Positions 1-6,899 of a DNA stretch of 7,104 nucleotides are shown here, piece by piece. Source of the stretch: Xanthobacteraceae bacterium (GTDB lineage Bacteria > Pseudomonadota > Alphaproteobacteria > Rhizobiales > Xanthobacteraceae); the NCBI GenBank assembly GCA_030043175.1, contig JASHYD010000411.1:1-7104 (forward strand), given 5' to 3'. The notes beneath the pieces are model-generated. The model ran no database searches. It had not been told where the DNA came from and worked only from the letters and a program-made list of their open reading frames with translations. Made by a program: the position numbers and the translations under genes. The first letter of the stretch is position 1; every line of letters begins with the position of its first letter.

Positions 1-1204
<1,204 letters not shown>

Positions 1205-1249
1205 CTGGCATCCTTCGGATCGCAGCGGTTGGGACCTTCGTTTCGAGGC

Positions 1250-1277
1250 CTATAGCAAGGCCGCGCGCGGGTCGCAA
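1250..1277 (-). promoter_or_regulatory. Predicted sigma70-type promoter of ahcY
   Basis: Read on the minus strand, a TTGCGA -35 (1272-1277) is followed after 16 bases by a CTATAG -10 (1250-1255). This predicts a transcript start near 1242 and a leader of about 40 bases. No riboswitch-sized leader is therefore expected. The -10 is identical to that proposed for pckA. Inferred from sequence only. Confidence 0.5.
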
Positions 1278-1281
1278 CGTC

Positions 1282-1301
1282 ATATAAGGATTTCTTTATA
1301 T
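1282..1301. promoter_or_regulatory. AT-rich near-palindromic operator candidate upstream of ahcY (SahR-like?)
   Basis: The 20-mer ATATAAGGATTTCTTTATAT matches its reverse complement in 8 of 10 base pairs and stands out as AT-rich in a GC-rich region. It ends four bases upstream of the proposed -35 of ahcY, a position fitting an activator or an upstream-binding repressor. ArsR-family SahR regulators, which respond to S-adenosylhomocysteine, control ahcY and methionine-cycle genes in proteobacteria through AT-rich palindromes. Assignment to SahR is an inference from position and general form, not a matrix score. Confidence 0.5.
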
Positions 1302-1455
1302 CGAACAATCCACGGCGCCCCGCGCCTGCCCGTTGCGGCTGCATCAGGCTGGGGTGCAATCGAGGCGTCCTCGTCGGGAAGGTGGAGGTATTAAAAGAAA
1401 GGGCCCTCAAGCACCCTGACGCACCATCCGAGCGAGAAATGCGGCACTTGCCCGG

Positions 1456-1791
1456 TCAATCGTCCTCGCCGAATCGGCCGCTGACCAGAAGTTCCAACGC
1501 CGCCAGAACCTCAGCTCTCTCCCGGCCGCAAGCCGCTACCGTGATTTCGGTGCCGGGACCAGCCGCCAGCATCATGAGGCCCATGATCGAGGTTCCACCG
1601 ACAGTCTCGTTGCCGCGGCTCACGTGCACGTCGACATCGAACTTCTCCACGGTTTGCACAAATTTGGCGGACGCGCGGGCGTGCAAGCCCTTCTGATTGA
1701 CAATCTTGAGCACCCGAATGAGCGGCCCAGGCGGTACCGCCGGGCGATCGGCCTCTCCGCGGCTTTCGCCGGCAAGCCGCATGCCCCTCAT
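1456..1791 (-). CDS. ptsH: HPr, phosphocarrier protein of the (regulatory) phosphotransferase system
   Basis: Small cytosolic phosphocarrier. It receives phosphate from enzyme I on a histidine and passes it to EIIA, and it is phosphorylated on serine by HprK. With the 1791 start it has 111 residues. The active-site motif KGLHARASAKF places the catalytic His at residue 37, and GGTSIMGLMMLAA places the regulatory Ser at residue 68. The 31-residue spacing equals that of His15 and Ser46 in classical HPr, so both phosphorylation sites are intact. The ATG at 1791 overlaps the EIIA stop codon (ATGA), which favours translational coupling; an ATG at 1782 would give 108 residues but has GAGGGG almost touching it. 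The first 24 or so residues precede the HPr fold and are poorly conserved. A much longer reading from 1875 lies inside the EIIA gene and is not supported. No clear terminator follows the stop. Confidence 0.93.
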   Translation of the reverse strand: MRGMRLAGESRGEADRPAVPPGPLIRVLKIVNQKGLHARASAKFVQTVEKFDVDVHVSRGNETVGGTSIMGLMMLAAGPGTEITVAACGRERAEVLAALELLVSGRFGEDD

Positions 1792-2189
1792 TTGCCCGCC
1801 AATACCCGGCTCGCGATGGTGATGTATTTGCGACCCGACTCCTGGGCCGCCGCGACCGCCTCGGCCAGCGGACATTCGTCGCGGACCTTCACCAGCTTAA
1901 TCAACATCGGCAGGTTGATGCCCGCAAGAACCTCTACCTTCGGCCGACTCATCACGGAAATGGCAAGGTTTGACGGGGTTCCGCCGAACATGTCGGTCAA
2001 GATCACCACGCCATCGCCGGTATCCACCTTCTTTACTGCGTCGATAATGTCGCGGCGGCGTTGCTCGACATTATCGTCAGGTCCGATGGTGATCGGTTCA
2101 ATCTGGCTCTGAGGGCCAACAACATGTTCCAAGGCGGAACGAAATTCGGTGGCAAGCTGCCCGTGCGTAACGAGAACAAGACCAATCAT
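1788..2189 (-). CDS. manX: PTS EIIA component, mannose (EIIA-Man) family, probably regulatory
   Basis: 133-residue cytosolic EIIA-Man domain protein. The N-terminal MIGLVLVTHG carries the phosphorylatable His9, and TDMFGGTPSN (about 65-74) is the conserved loop holding Asp66 near the active site. There are no fused EIIB or membrane domains, and none are encoded nearby. In the alphaproteobacterial cluster this protein takes phosphate from HPr and is thought to act in signalling rather than sugar uptake; that role is inferred from family context. GGTGA lies 5 bases before the ATG at 2189. Its last codon overlaps the HPr start. Upstream is an unusually long 92-bp gap to hprK. The symbol manX follows usage in rhizobia; ptsM is an alternative. 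Confidence 0.9.
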   Translation of the reverse strand: MIGLVLVTHGQLATEFRSALEHVVGPQSQIEPITIGPDDNVEQRRRDIIDAVKKVDTGDGVVILTDMFGGTPSNLAISVMSRPKVEVLAGINLPMLIKLVKVRDECPLAEAVAAAQESGRKYITIASRVLAGK

Positions 2190-2281
2190 AGAATCACCCG
2201 GCGCGCGCGATGCTGCGCCGCCCGAACCCGCTCAATCATGACCATCCCAAGGCCGAGCGCAAGGGGCTTTTCGGGAGGCTG

Positions 2282-2758
2282 TTACAAACCGGCGTCCGCC
2301 GACACCTGAATATCCCGCCGAGGCGACGTGACGGCGGCGAGCACCATGGGAACAGGATCGCAGTGCGGTATGACCGACAGACGTCGGATCCTCACGCCTG
2401 CAACAAGAGCGTGTGCTGCGGTGTCGTCTGGCATCCGCATCGGCGCCGCAACCTCGAGGTCGACCACCCACGATACGACCGCTATGGGCTCGTAGGGCAA
2501 CTGCACAATTCCCAAGCCCCGCACCTCCAACAGGCCCGCAAGGGCCGCGGCTGGCCGCGCAATCAGCCGGCCATGAGCGGCCTCGATATGAACCCGGTCA
2601 TCGGCCACCAGCCGCGCAAAGATCAGCTGACCGCGTGAGGCCGCTTGGATGAGGTCGAGTGCGAGCCGCGACTTCCCCGAGCCGGCGGGACCACGAATCA
2701 GGACTGCGCGCGCGCCCGTCAGGACGGCAGAAGCGTGGATCGTCGGTGGGGCGTTCAC
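2282..2758 (-). CDS. hprK: HPr kinase/phosphorylase, short alphaproteobacterial form
   Basis: 158-residue cytosolic kinase/phosphorylase expected to phosphorylate HPr on its regulatory serine and to remove that phosphate. The Walker A loop is GPAGSGKS at residues 23-30, where the usual form is GPSGSGKS. LVADDRV lies at 50-56 and the HprK signature LEVRGLGI at 77-84. It consists only of the catalytic domain; the N-terminal domain of the roughly 310-residue Firmicute enzymes is absent, as is normal in alphaproteobacteria. The start is GTG at 2758, six bases after the chvG stop codon, with no strong ribosome-binding site, so translation is probably coupled to chvG. The N-terminal PTIHASAVL is typical of this short form and supports the start. 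A 92-bp gap separates it from EIIA. Confidence 0.93.
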   Translation of the reverse strand: MNAPPTIHASAVLTGARAVLIRGPAGSGKSRLALDLIQAASRGQLIFARLVADDRVHIEAAHGRLIARPAAALAGLLEVRGLGIVQLPYEPIAVVSWVVDLEVAAPMRMPDDTAAHALVAGVRIRRLSVIPHCDPVPMVLAAVTSPRRDIQVSADAGL

Positions 2759-2764
2759 CAGCGC

Positions 2765-4690
2765 CTACATCGCCGGCAGCCGAACCACAAAGCGCGCTCC
2801 GAGGATGCGTTCCTCGACAGCTGGATCGTCACCCTTGGTATCGCGGCCGGGCTCCCGCGGCGCCACGCGGTTTTGCGCCAGCAACCGGCCATCGTGCGCT
2901 TCGACGATCTGCTTCGAGATCGACAGGCCAAGACCCGAGTTCTGGCCGAAATTCTGATGCGGTCGGTCGGTATAGAACCGCTCGAAGATTTTCTCGATGG
3001 CGTCGGGCCTGATGCCGGGGCCGTCGTCATCGACGGTGATTAGAATTTCAGGCCCCGAACGCCGACACGTGACCCGCACGGTGCCGCCCGGCGGGGAAAA
3101 CGAGGAGGCATTATCGATCAAATTATTCATCACCTGGCTTAGCCGGGAATCATGGCCCTGCACTCTGAAAATGCGCGGAGATCCCTCGAAAGCGAGCTTG
3201 ACGGTCACACCGTCTTCGCGCTTGACCTCGCTGACCATTGCGACGACCGCACACAACAGCTGCTGCAGGTCGACCGGCGCTGCCTCCTGCCGCTGCAACT
3301 CGGCGTCCAGCCGGCTGGCATCGGAGATGTCGGAAATCAGCCGGTCGAGCCGCTGCACGTCGTGCTTGAGGACGGCGAGGAGCCGGCATCGGCTCGCATC
3401 GGTTTTGGCAAGCGGCAAAGTCTCGACCGCAGAGCGCAGCGACGTGAGCGGATTTTTCAGCTCATGGGCCACATCGGCAGCAAAGCTTTCGATCGCTTCA
3501 ATACGGCTGTAAAGCGCCCGTGTCATTTCGCGCAGATTGCCCGACAGATGGCCGATCTCGTCGCGTCTCTGGGTGAAATCGGGGATTTCCACACGGCCCC
3601 TGACGCGACGGCGCACCCGATCGGCGCTGTCGGCGAGCCGCCGCACCGGCCCGGCGATGGTGCTGGCGAGCAGCATCGAGAGCACCGACATGATCCCCGC
3701 CGCGACCAGGAACACCTTGAGGATGGCAAGCCGCTGCGCCTCGACGGTTTGGTCGAGATCGCCGCCCTCGGTTTGCAGCAACAATGCACCGCGCACTGTG
3801 CGCAGACGCTGGATCGGGACCGCCACCAGGACGATCGCCTCGCCGCGGTCGTTCATGCGAACTTTGCTCGCTTTCTCGCCGTCCAAGGCCTCAGCGACTT
3901 CCGGATAGCTCCTGCCGTTCTCGGGCCCGATCTCGCGATAGGGCGGCAAGTCTCCGCGGCTGAGCCACTTGCGGATGGCGATAAAAGTGCGTTCGACGAT
4001 CCCGGGCGGTTCGACGGTCGGCGGCGGCAAGTCGAAACGCAGCACGTCGCCACGGCCATAAAGGTTGTGGCTGTCAAGGATCAACGTGCCGTCGCGGTCA
4101 TAGATTCGCGCACGCGTGTTGGTCGGCGCGATCAAACGTCGCAGCAGCGGCGCTACCCGCTCAGGGTTAACCGGAAACTCGAAACCGAACAGCGTGTTAT
4201 CGGAAGGACTGTAGGTTTCGCCCGCCTGCAGCTCCAAAAGCCGCTCGGGGTCGATGTTGATCGCGTCGGACTCCGCGCCTTGGCTGGCGATAGCCATGGC
4301 GATGATTTCGCCCTGGGCGAGCAGCGTCTGTACGCGCGCGTCGATCAATCCGGCCCGGAATTGGGTGAGATACAAAATGCCGAGCACGAAGGCGAGCAGC
4401 CCGGCAATGTTGAGAAAAACGATGCGACGCGTGAGACTGGAGAAACTCTGGCTGACGAAAAACTGCCACGTATGACGAAGCCCGCCAGCCAAACCTTCAG
4501 TCCGCAAGACCCGCCAGGCGCGCCCGAAAAAGCCGACGATGCGCAGCCGTGAGCGCGCGAAAACTCTGCCGATGCGGCGAAGGCGCCTCGATGCCAAGGC
4601 AGCCAAGCCACTGCGCCAGTGCGTATATTCTACGCCCGGATCAGCCGGTCCGACATGCGTATCGTCGACGTCTACGGTTTTATCGAGCAC
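2765..4690 (-). CDS. chvG: ChvG (BvrS/ExoS-type) membrane sensor histidine kinase
   Basis: 641-residue inner-membrane sensor kinase, partner of ChvI. A basic cytoplasmic N-terminus of about 88 residues precedes transmembrane segment 1 (about 90-110). A periplasmic sensor domain of about 210 residues follows, then transmembrane segment 2 (about 322-345) and HAMP (about 346-398). The dimerisation box DVAHELKNPLTSLRSAVE carries the phospho-accepting His409. The ATPase domain shows the N box NNLIDNASSFSP (522-533), the G1 box DDDGPGI (554-560), an F box around FERFYT, and the G2 box SGLGLSI (585-591). All catalytic motifs are intact. A hydrophilic, charged stretch (about 608-628) sits before the last strand ARFVVRLPAM. 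The start is GTG at 4690, with GAGAAG eight bases before it; an in-frame TGA closely upstream rules out a longer protein. In rhizobia and Brucella the system responds to acid and envelope stress. Confidence 0.93.
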   Translation of the reverse strand: MLDKTVDVDDTHVGPADPGVEYTHWRSGLAALASRRLRRIGRVFARSRLRIVGFFGRAWRVLRTEGLAGGLRHTWQFFVSQSFSSLTRRIVFLNIAGLLAFVLGILYLTQFRAGLIDARVQTLLAQGEIIAMAIASQGAESDAINIDPERLLELQAGETYSPSDNTLFGFEFPVNPERVAPLLRRLIAPTNTRARIYDRDGTLILDSHNLYGRGDVLRFDLPPPTVEPPGIVERTFIAIRKWLSRGDLPPYREIGPENGRSYPEVAEALDGEKASKVRMNDRGEAIVLVAVPIQRLRTVRGALLLQTEGGDLDQTVEAQRLAILKVFLVAAGIMSVLSMLLASTIAGPVRRLADSADRVRRRVRGRVEIPDFTQRRDEIGHLSGNLREMTRALYSRIEAIESFAADVAHELKNPLTSLRSAVETLPLAKTDASRCRLLAVLKHDVQRLDRLISDISDASRLDAELQRQEAAPVDLQQLLCAVVAMVSEVKREDGVTVKLAFEGSPRIFRVQGHDSRLSQVMNNLIDNASSFSPPGGTVRVTCRRSGPEILITVDDDGPGIRPDAIEKIFERFYTDRPHQNFGQNSGLGLSISKQIVEAHDGRLLAQNRVAPREPGRDTKGDDPAVEERILGARFVVRLPAM

Positions 4691-4819
4691 GTTGAAGGCT
4701 TCTCATAAGCTCCACCGAGGCTCACGCGGCACCCGATACGGCCGCTTACCACGACCGTCGGTTCACTCAGCGGCGGCCATGGGGAGGGTTTGAAAAGCAG
4801 TTGTGGTTGAGAACGGGTC

Positions 4820-4906
4820 AGCCCACCTCATCGAGCGTTTCGATCACGAAAAACACAGTCAGCATTCCTTGAACCGATAGCCTACGCCATAGAGTGTTTC
4901 GATCAT
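4820..4906. repeat. Imperfect direct repeat: chvI 3' end and a copy just past its stop
   Basis: Positions 4820-4847 and 4879-4906 match at 22 of 28 bases, with a core of 13 of 14 (4833-4846 against 4892-4905). The 4879-4906 copy encodes the MIETLYGVG stretch near the end of ChvI. The other copy lies beyond the stop codon and reads VIETLDEVG then stop, in a frame shifted relative to chvI (offset 59 bases). It looks like a decayed short duplication within the chvI-chvG gap. Confidence 0.55.
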
Positions 4907-5560
4907 ATCGAAGGATTCTTCGGCCTGCTTGAACTTTTTTCGCAACCGCTTGATATGACTGTCGATCGTGCGATCATCGACGTAGACTTGGTCGTCGTAG
5001 GCAGCATCCATCAAGGCATTGCGGCTCTTGACCACGCCGGGCCTGGTCGCCAGCGCCTGCAGGATCAGAAATTCCGTTACCGTCAACGTCACGGGCTCAT
5101 TCTTCCACGTGCAGGTGTGGCGTTCCGGGTCCATCCGCAGCGACCCGCGCTCAAGCACCTTGGCGGTATCGGTCTCCTTGGGCACCGTGCCGTCCTTGCC
5201 GCCGGAACGGCGCAGCACGGCCTTGACACGTTCGACCAGCAACCGCTGCGAGAATGGTTTGCGGATGAAGTCGTCCGCACCCATCTTGAGGCCGAACAAT
5301 TCATCGATTTCCTCATCCTTGGAGGTGAGGAAAATCACCGGCATATCGGATTTCTGTCGCAGGCGACGCAGGGTTTCCATGCCGTCCATACGCGGCATCT
5401 TGATGTCCAAGATGGCGAGATCGGGCGGGCTTGACTTGAATCCCTCAAGCGCGGAGGCGCCGTCTGTGTAAGTCATGATCCGATATCCCTCGGCCTCCAG
5501 AGCGATGGAGACAGAGGTCAGGATGTTGCGGTCATCGTCGACAAGAGCGATAGTCGCCAT
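4859..5560 (-). CDS. chvI: ChvI (BvrR-type) response regulator, OmpR family
   Basis: 233-residue cytosolic transcription factor activated by ChvG. The receiver domain (1-120) has the acidic pocket VDDD (7-10), phospho-accepting Asp52 in [13 protein letters not shown], the switch LTSKD (Thr79), and Lys101 in KPF. The winged-helix domain (about 135-231) includes [14 protein letters not shown], the recognition helix [17 protein letters not shown], and the ending [13 protein letters not shown], typical of full-length ChvI. The ATG at 5560 is chosen because [10 protein letters not shown] is the family N-terminus and AAGG lies seven bases upstream; an open reading extension to 5713 crosses the divergent promoter region and has no family resemblance. 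It is the first gene of the minus-strand run, divergent from the HugZ-family gene. A 168-bp gap precedes chvG, longer than usual within an operon. It was probably transcribed together with chvG and hprK. Confidence 0.95.
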   Translation of the reverse strand: MATIALVDDDRNILTSVSIALEAEGYRIMTYTDGASALEGFKSSPPDLAILDIKMPRMDGMETLRRLRQKSDMPVIFLTSKDEEIDELFGLKMGADDFIRKPFSQRLLVERVKAVLRRSGGKDGTVPKETDTAKVLERGSLRMDPERHTCTWKNEPVTLTVTEFLILQALATRPGVVKSRNALMDAAYDDQVYVDDRTIDSHIKRLRKKFKQAEESFDMIETLYGVGYRFKEC

Positions 5561-5691
5561 GAGATGCCTTCTAGCATGGATTGACGAGCCCCAAGCAAGA
5601 ATTGCGTTACCAAGCTGCTTAGGGGGGCGAAAATGTGGCGATAAACCACAGCGTTGAGATGTGTGGAACAAGCTTAAGGATGGATAAAACC
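5561..5691. promoter_or_regulatory. Divergent intergenic region chvI / HugZ-family gene, with small inverted repeat
   Basis: This region must hold the chvI promoter (minus strand) and that of the HugZ-family gene (plus strand). A good -35 TTGACG is present on the plus strand at 5581-5586, but no convincing -10 lies 16-18 bases further on. An inverted repeat TGTGG / CCACA (5634-5638 and 5646-5650, 7-base spacer) could be a hairpin or a weak operator. No chvI promoter could be assigned with confidence. AGGGGG at 5621-5626 precedes a possible GTG start at 5635. Confidence 0.3.
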
Positions 5692-6492
5692 ATGGTGGAG
5701 GCAGAAAACGCACGGCTTTTGCCCGGAGTTATGCCCAACCGGCTGCCCCAAACCGCGCGTCCACCGGAAGATTTTAATCCTATAATGGTCGCAAAAGAAC
5801 TGCTGCGCGTAATCCGGGCCGGCGCCCTTGCGACGATCGACCGGAACACCGGTCATCCCTTTGCCTCTCTCGTCAACGTTGCCACCGATGCGGACGGCTC
5901 ACCCCTGATCCTGGTATCGCGACTGTCCACCCACACGGCGAATATCGAGGCTGATCCGCGTGCGTCCATCTTGCTCGCGTCCGCTGGAAAAGGCGATCCG
6001 CTTGCCCACCCCCGGCTTACCGTCCTCGGTACCTTTGCCAGCATCAAGCACGATGCGCCCGACGCGGTGCGGATCCGGCGGCGTTTCCTTTCCCGCCATC
6101 CAAAGGCCAGGCTCTATGCCGGCTTCGCCGACTTCATGTTCTGGCGACTGCAAATCCTGTCGGCCCATCTTAACGGCGGGTTCGCCCGCGCAGCCGATCT
6201 CACGGCCAGCGATGTCATGACCGACCTTGAAGGCGCGAGCGAGATGATCGAGATCGAGCAAAGCGCGGTCGAGCACATGAATGCCGACCATCCCGACGCG
6301 GTGCGCTTATATGCAACGAAGCTGCTCGGCGAAACGGATGGAGCATGGGAAGTTACGGGCATCGATCCGGACGGAGTTGATCTCGCCCTCGGCGATCGCA
6401 TTACACGAATACCGTTCGCGGAGCGCGTAACCAGCAGTCTTGCTCTGCGCAAGACACTAGCTGAGTGGGGGGCACGCGCCCGGGCGCAGTGA
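5692..6492 (+). CDS. HugZ-family protein: pyridoxamine-phosphate-oxidase-like split barrel plus DUF2470
   Basis: Predicted cytosolic protein of 266 residues (from 5692) with an FMN-binding-type split barrel (about 44-165). That part includes [40 protein letters not shown] and [15 protein letters not shown]-terminal DUF2470 domain (about 186-261) has [15 protein letters not shown] and [15 protein letters not shown]. This domain pair defines the HugZ family, some members of which bind or degrade heme. Heme activity here is an inference only, so no symbol is given. The motif usually read as GGFGRA is GGFARA here. The start is uncertain: ATG at 5692 has AAGGATGG upstream. GTG at 5635 (285 residues) has AGGGGGG seven bases before it, and ATG at 5680 is also possible. 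The earliest codons include TTA and ATA, rare in this genome, so the shorter form is preferred. It is divergent from chvI and is followed by a terminator at 6676-6723. Confidence 0.85.
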   Translation: MVEAENARLLPGVMPNRLPQTARPPEDFNPIMVAKELLRVIRAGALATIDRNTGHPFASLVNVATDADGSPLILVSRLSTHTANIEADPRASILLASAGKGDPLAHPRLTVLGTFASIKHDAPDAVRIRRRFLSRHPKARLYAGFADFMFWRLQILSAHLNGGFARAADLTASDVMTDLEGASEMIEIEQSAVEHMNADHPDAVRLYATKLLGETDGAWEVTGIDPDGVDLALGDRITRIPFAERVTSSLALRKTLAEWGARARAQ

Positions 6493-6671
6493 CCCAAAGA
6501 GGCTTTGTTTGCCACCCAGGTGAGCATGCACAAACATTTGGCGCATTTGGTCGCCGAAAAGGGCACCGCCCACATAAATCTCGCCACTGCGTCGAAATGC
6601 CTCATGACGCATTCCCCCGCTATTGGCGTTCCCGGTGCGCACGCTCAAGCCCATGAGTCGGCGCCCGACAA

Positions 6672-6727
6672 TTTTCCCGGCAGCCGGATTTGTGACCAAG
6701 TTTTTCCGGCAGCCGGGTTTTTTGACC
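6672..6727. repeat. Tandem imperfect direct repeat, unit about 26 bp, core CCGGCAGCCGG
   Basis: Two units (6672-6697 and 6701-6727) share T-run, CCGGCAGCCGG core, T-rich stretch, then GACC. Each core is itself self-complementary (CCGG-CAG-CCGG), so the duplication also creates the long intermolecular-free hairpin annotated as a terminator. Only two units are present, so it is not a CRISPR. Confidence 0.65.
6676..6723 (+). terminator. Rho-independent terminator downstream of the HugZ-family gene
   Basis: CCCGGC (6676-6681) pairs with GCCGGG (6712-6717). After one A-A mismatch, GCCGGA (6683-6688) pairs with TCCGGC (6705-6710). This gives 12 base pairs around a 16-base loop, followed at once by TTTTTT (6718-6723). 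The T run exists only in plus orientation, so it should end transcription from the HugZ-family gene before the pckA promoter. A smaller hairpin with AATTTT just upstream (6657-6675) may assist. Confidence 0.75.
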
Positions 6728-6763
6728 GGCGACTCGATCATTAAGCCTTCGAGACGGGTGATC

Positions 6764-6791
6764 TTGGCAGGGTTGTGAAGGGCCGCTATAG
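6764..6791 (+). promoter_or_regulatory. Predicted sigma70-type promoter of pckA
   Basis: TTGGCA (6764-6769) and CTATAG (6786-6791) are separated by 16 bases, placing the transcript start near 6798. It lies 40 bp downstream of the terminator, which fits an independent unit. The leader to the GTG at 6900 would be about 100 bases and would begin with the palindromic hairpin at 6795-6826. Confidence 0.5.
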
Positions 6792-6794
6792 GTG

Positions 6795-6826
6795 CGCTAC
6801 TCCGGACTCCGGAGTGTGCGTTTTTT
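6795..6826 (+). promoter_or_regulatory. Palindrome / terminator-like hairpin at the start of the pckA leader
   Basis: ACTCCGGA and TCCGGAGT flank a single C (6799-6815), a perfect 17-bp odd-centred palindrome. As RNA, ACTCCG/CGGAGT can form a 6-bp stem with a 5-base loop. This extends through a U-G pair and, past one bulged base, a CGC/GCG base, and is followed directly by TTTTTT (6821-6826). It thus looks both like a repressor operator at the transcript start and like an intrinsic terminator. The downstream CGCACC (6831-6836) could pair instead with GTGCG (6816-6820) or with GGTGCG (6791-6796), disturbing the lower stem. Which role is real cannot be decided from sequence. Confidence 0.5.
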
Positions 6827-6899
6827 CTGCCGCACCACTGCTGCGCGGGGCTTGGGCGGCATGGGCGGTGAGTGACCGAAGAATTTACGGAGGGCTGCC

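Larger units (their letters stand above)
6493..6899. other. 407-bp non-coding region between the HugZ-family gene and pckA
   Basis: No credible gene was found. The open frames on both strands cross a strong terminator and have no recognisable family. From left to right it holds a weak CAAAG-AGG-CTTTG hairpin right after the stop codon (6495-6507). Next come a GTCGG-CGC-CCGAC hairpin (6657-6669) followed by AATTTT, then a tandem repeat forming a long terminator stem (6676-6723). A predicted promoter (6764-6791), a palindromic hairpin with a T run (6795-6826) and the pckA ribosome-binding site GGAGGG (6889-6894) complete it. The first 160 bases appear empty apart from short direct repeats such as CATTTGG twice at 6535-6550. 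Confidence 0.6.

Noticed and set aside
1205..1455. Possible S-adenosylhomocysteine or S-adenosylmethionine riboswitch upstream of ahcY
   Set aside because: The predicted leader is only about 40 bases, and the hairpins further up (GGCGC-CCC-GCGCC at 1314-1326, CGAGG-CGT-CCTCG at 1361-1373) do not form a known aptamer layout that I can recognise.
3152..4552. 466-codon open frame on the plus strand antisense to chvG
   Set aside because: It is the complement-frame shadow of a high-GC gene; chvG has all histidine kinase motifs, while the antisense product shows no domain and has low-complexity His/Asp/Arg composition.
5561..5713. 51-codon N-terminal extension of ChvI
   Set aside because: It crosses the divergent intergenic region and the family N-terminus [10 protein letters not shown] starts at 5560 with a good ribosome-binding site.
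6495..6510. CAAAG-AGG-CTTTG hairpin with TTT right after the HugZ-family stop
   Set aside because: The stem is only 5 bp, AT-rich and followed by three T's; too weak to call a terminator when a much stronger one lies at 6676-6723.
6672..6727. Two-unit repeat as a CRISPR seed
   Set aside because: Only two units with a 3-base gap and T-rich flanks; no spacers and no cas genes.
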